DNA from: Aldehydirespirator sp965204415
Lineage (GTDB): Bacteria > Actinomycetota > Acidimicrobiia > Acidimicrobiales > Aldehydirespiratoraceae
NCBI GenBank assembly: GCA_965204415.1
Contig: CBDBEL010000004.1
Location: forward strand, 992,001 to 1,056,000
DNA length: 64,000 bases
Direction: 5' to 3'
Both the position numbers and the translations under genes were made by a program. The stretch's first letter is position 1. Each line of letters begins with the position of its first letter. Shown in pieces: positions 62,849 to 64,000 of the stretch. Under the pieces are notes generated by a model. It was not told the DNA's origin, ran no database searches, and saw only the letters and a list, made by a program, of their open reading frames with translations.

Positions 62849-64000
62849 GTGGCCGACAGCCCGCCGCCTCCGCCGCCGCCCCAGCATCCAGACCGCAAGC
62901 GGAACCAACCGCCGGCCCCCCGGCCCCGCCCGGAGGCCCAGCGGCGCTCCCGCCTGGTCATCTGGTTGATGATCGGCGCGGTCATCGCGGTCTTCATGGC
63001 CACCACCATGCTCCCCGACGAGTCCGGAGCCGAGATCTCCTACCCCGACTTCCTCGAGCGGGTCACCGAGGGAGGCATCGTCCAGGGCACCTACAACAAC
63101 AACACCGGCAGCATCAAGGCAACCGCCGTCGACGGCACCGAGTACGTCTCCAACGGGCCGCTGCCGCTTCCCGACGCCGACACGGCCCTGATCAACCAGC
63201 ACGTGCCGGAGTTCCGCTACGACACGCCCGAGACCAACTTCTTCCTGTCGATCGTGCCGCTGCTGCTGCCGATCGGCCTGCTCATCCTGTTCTTCTGGTG
63301 GATGCAGCGCCGGGCCCAGGGGCAGATGGGCAGCATCATGTCGATCGGGCGGAGCCGGGCGAAGACCTACTCGACCGAGCGCCCCGGCACGACCTTCGAC
63401 GATGTGGCCGGCTACGAGGGAGTCAAGCAGGAGATCACCGAGATAGTCGACTTCCTGAAGATGCCCGAGCGCTTCGCCGAGATCGGCGCCAGGGTCCCCA
63501 AGGGCGTGCTGCTGGTGGGCCCGCCCGGCACGGGCAAGACGCTCATCGCCAAGGCGGTGGCGGGCGAGGCCGGGGTGCCGTTCCTGTCGGTCACGGGCTC
63601 CGACTTCATGGAGATGTTCGTCGGGGTGGGGGCCAGCCGGGTGCGGGACCTCTTCGAGTCGGCCCGCAAGATGGGCAAGGCCATCATCTTCATAGACGAG
63701 GTCGACTCCATCGGACGCAAGCGGGGCGCGGGGCTCGGCGGCGGCCACGACGAGCGGGAGCAGACCCTCAACCAGATGCTCTCGGAGATGGACGGGTTCG
63801 AGGGCTCCGAGGGAATCGTGATGATGGCGGCCACCAACCGGCCCGACATCCTCGACCCGGCCCTGCTGCGCCCGGGACGCTTCGACCGCCAGGTGGTGGT
63901 GCCGCTGCCGGAGCTCTCGGACCGGCAGGCCATCCTCGAGGTGCACGTGAAGGGCAAGCGCACCGCCGAGGACCTGGACCTCAACGTGGTGGCCCGGGGC
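62849..64000 (+). CDS. ftsH: ATP-dependent zinc metalloprotease FtsH (5' part, runs off the window)
   Basis: The first 384 codons of FtsH. The GTG start gives a proline-rich cytoplasmic head (MADSPPPPPPPQHPDRK), a first membrane helix (LVIWLMIGAVIAVFMATTM, near 33-52), an outer loop of about 80 residues, a second helix (FFLSIVPLLLPIGLLILFFWWM), then the AAA module: GYEGVKQEITEIVDFL, Walker A GPPGTGKT near 229, Walker B IIFIDEVDSIG near 275, and the second region of homology AATNRPDILDPALLRPGRFDRQ, quoted in part. The zinc-binding HExxH lies beyond the window end. It degrades misfolded membrane proteins. Confidence 0.95.
   Translation, partial: MADSPPPPPPPQHPDRKRNQPPAPRPRPEAQRRSRLVIWLMIGAVIAVFMATTMLPDESGAEISYPDFLERVTEGGIVQGTYNNNTGSIKATAVDGTEYVSNGPLPLPDADTALINQHVPEFRYDTPETNFFLSIVPLLLPIGLLILFFWWMQRRAQGQMGSIMSIGRSRAKTYSTERPGTTFDDVAGYEGVKQEITEIVDFLKMPERFAEIGARVPKGVLLVGPPGTGKTLIAKAVAGEAGVPFLSVTGSDFMEMFVGVGASRVRDLFESARKMGKAIIFIDEVDSIGRKRGAGLGGGHDEREQTLNQMLSEMDGFEGSEGIVMMAATNRPDILDPALLRPGRFDRQVVVPLPELSDRQAILEVHVKGKRTAEDLDLNVVARG

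Overview
The window reads as chromosome of a high-GC, Gram-positive-type actinobacterium, most likely an Acidimicrobiia-like lineage (inference). The order comF-hpf-secA-prfB-ftsE-ftsX is typical of Actinobacteria. Two luciferase-fold oxidoreductases look F420-dependent. GTG and TTG starts are frequent and many neighbouring genes overlap by 4 bases (ATGA/GTGA). No rRNA, tRNA or CRISPR array was found.

Layout. 1-3.8 kb: a ribbon-helix-helix/MazF toxin-antitoxin pair, an amidohydrolase, a decayed AbiEi-like fragment and a RES/Xre toxin-antitoxin pair. 4.1-13 kb: peptide and amino-acid scavenging, with an M20 peptidase, an M29-like enzyme, an Lrp-type regulator and a complete five-gene oligopeptide ABC importer. 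13-17.5 kb: a second RHH/MazF pair, a thioredoxin-fold protein interrupted by an in-frame TGA that looks like a selenocysteine codon (a bacterial SECIS-like hairpin with loop GGTCT lies 14 bases downstream), and a CotH-like lipoprotein. 17.6-28.9 kb: assorted catabolic genes (phosphotransferase-fold protein, F420 oxidoreductase, SDR, Rieske-oxygenase-like fragment, DddP-like M24 enzyme, cupin, acyl-CoA dehydrogenase), a DEAD-box helicase, and an Lrp/alanine dehydrogenase pair.

29.1-40 kb is a defence-type island. It holds a 1346-residue DUF4011-type helicase fused to a nuclease, a membrane protein, a PD-(D/E)xK nuclease, a two-gene ATPase/effector pair, a truncated type IIG enzyme and a DNA methyltransferase-HNH fusion. 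The methyltransferase carries a 13-G tract directly after its start, which makes it a strong candidate for phase variation, and a 42-codon gene is coupled upstream. The island ends in an internally deleted IS1595-type transposase next to ftsX, where smpB would usually lie.

40-53 kb: ftsX, ftsE, prfB, secA, hpf and comF, then duplicated NAD-dependent epimerases, an SDR, a second F420-type oxidoreductase and ahcY. 52.5-62.7 kb: a mannose/hexose-phosphate and envelope block (manA, PGI/PMI-like SIS protein, Trm112-like protein, phosphohexomutase, an fn3/SLH surface protein, a GT2 glycosyltransferase, a large membrane protein, a CPBP protease). ftsH begins at 62.8 kb and runs off the window. A 48-bp repeat occurs five times, only between genes.
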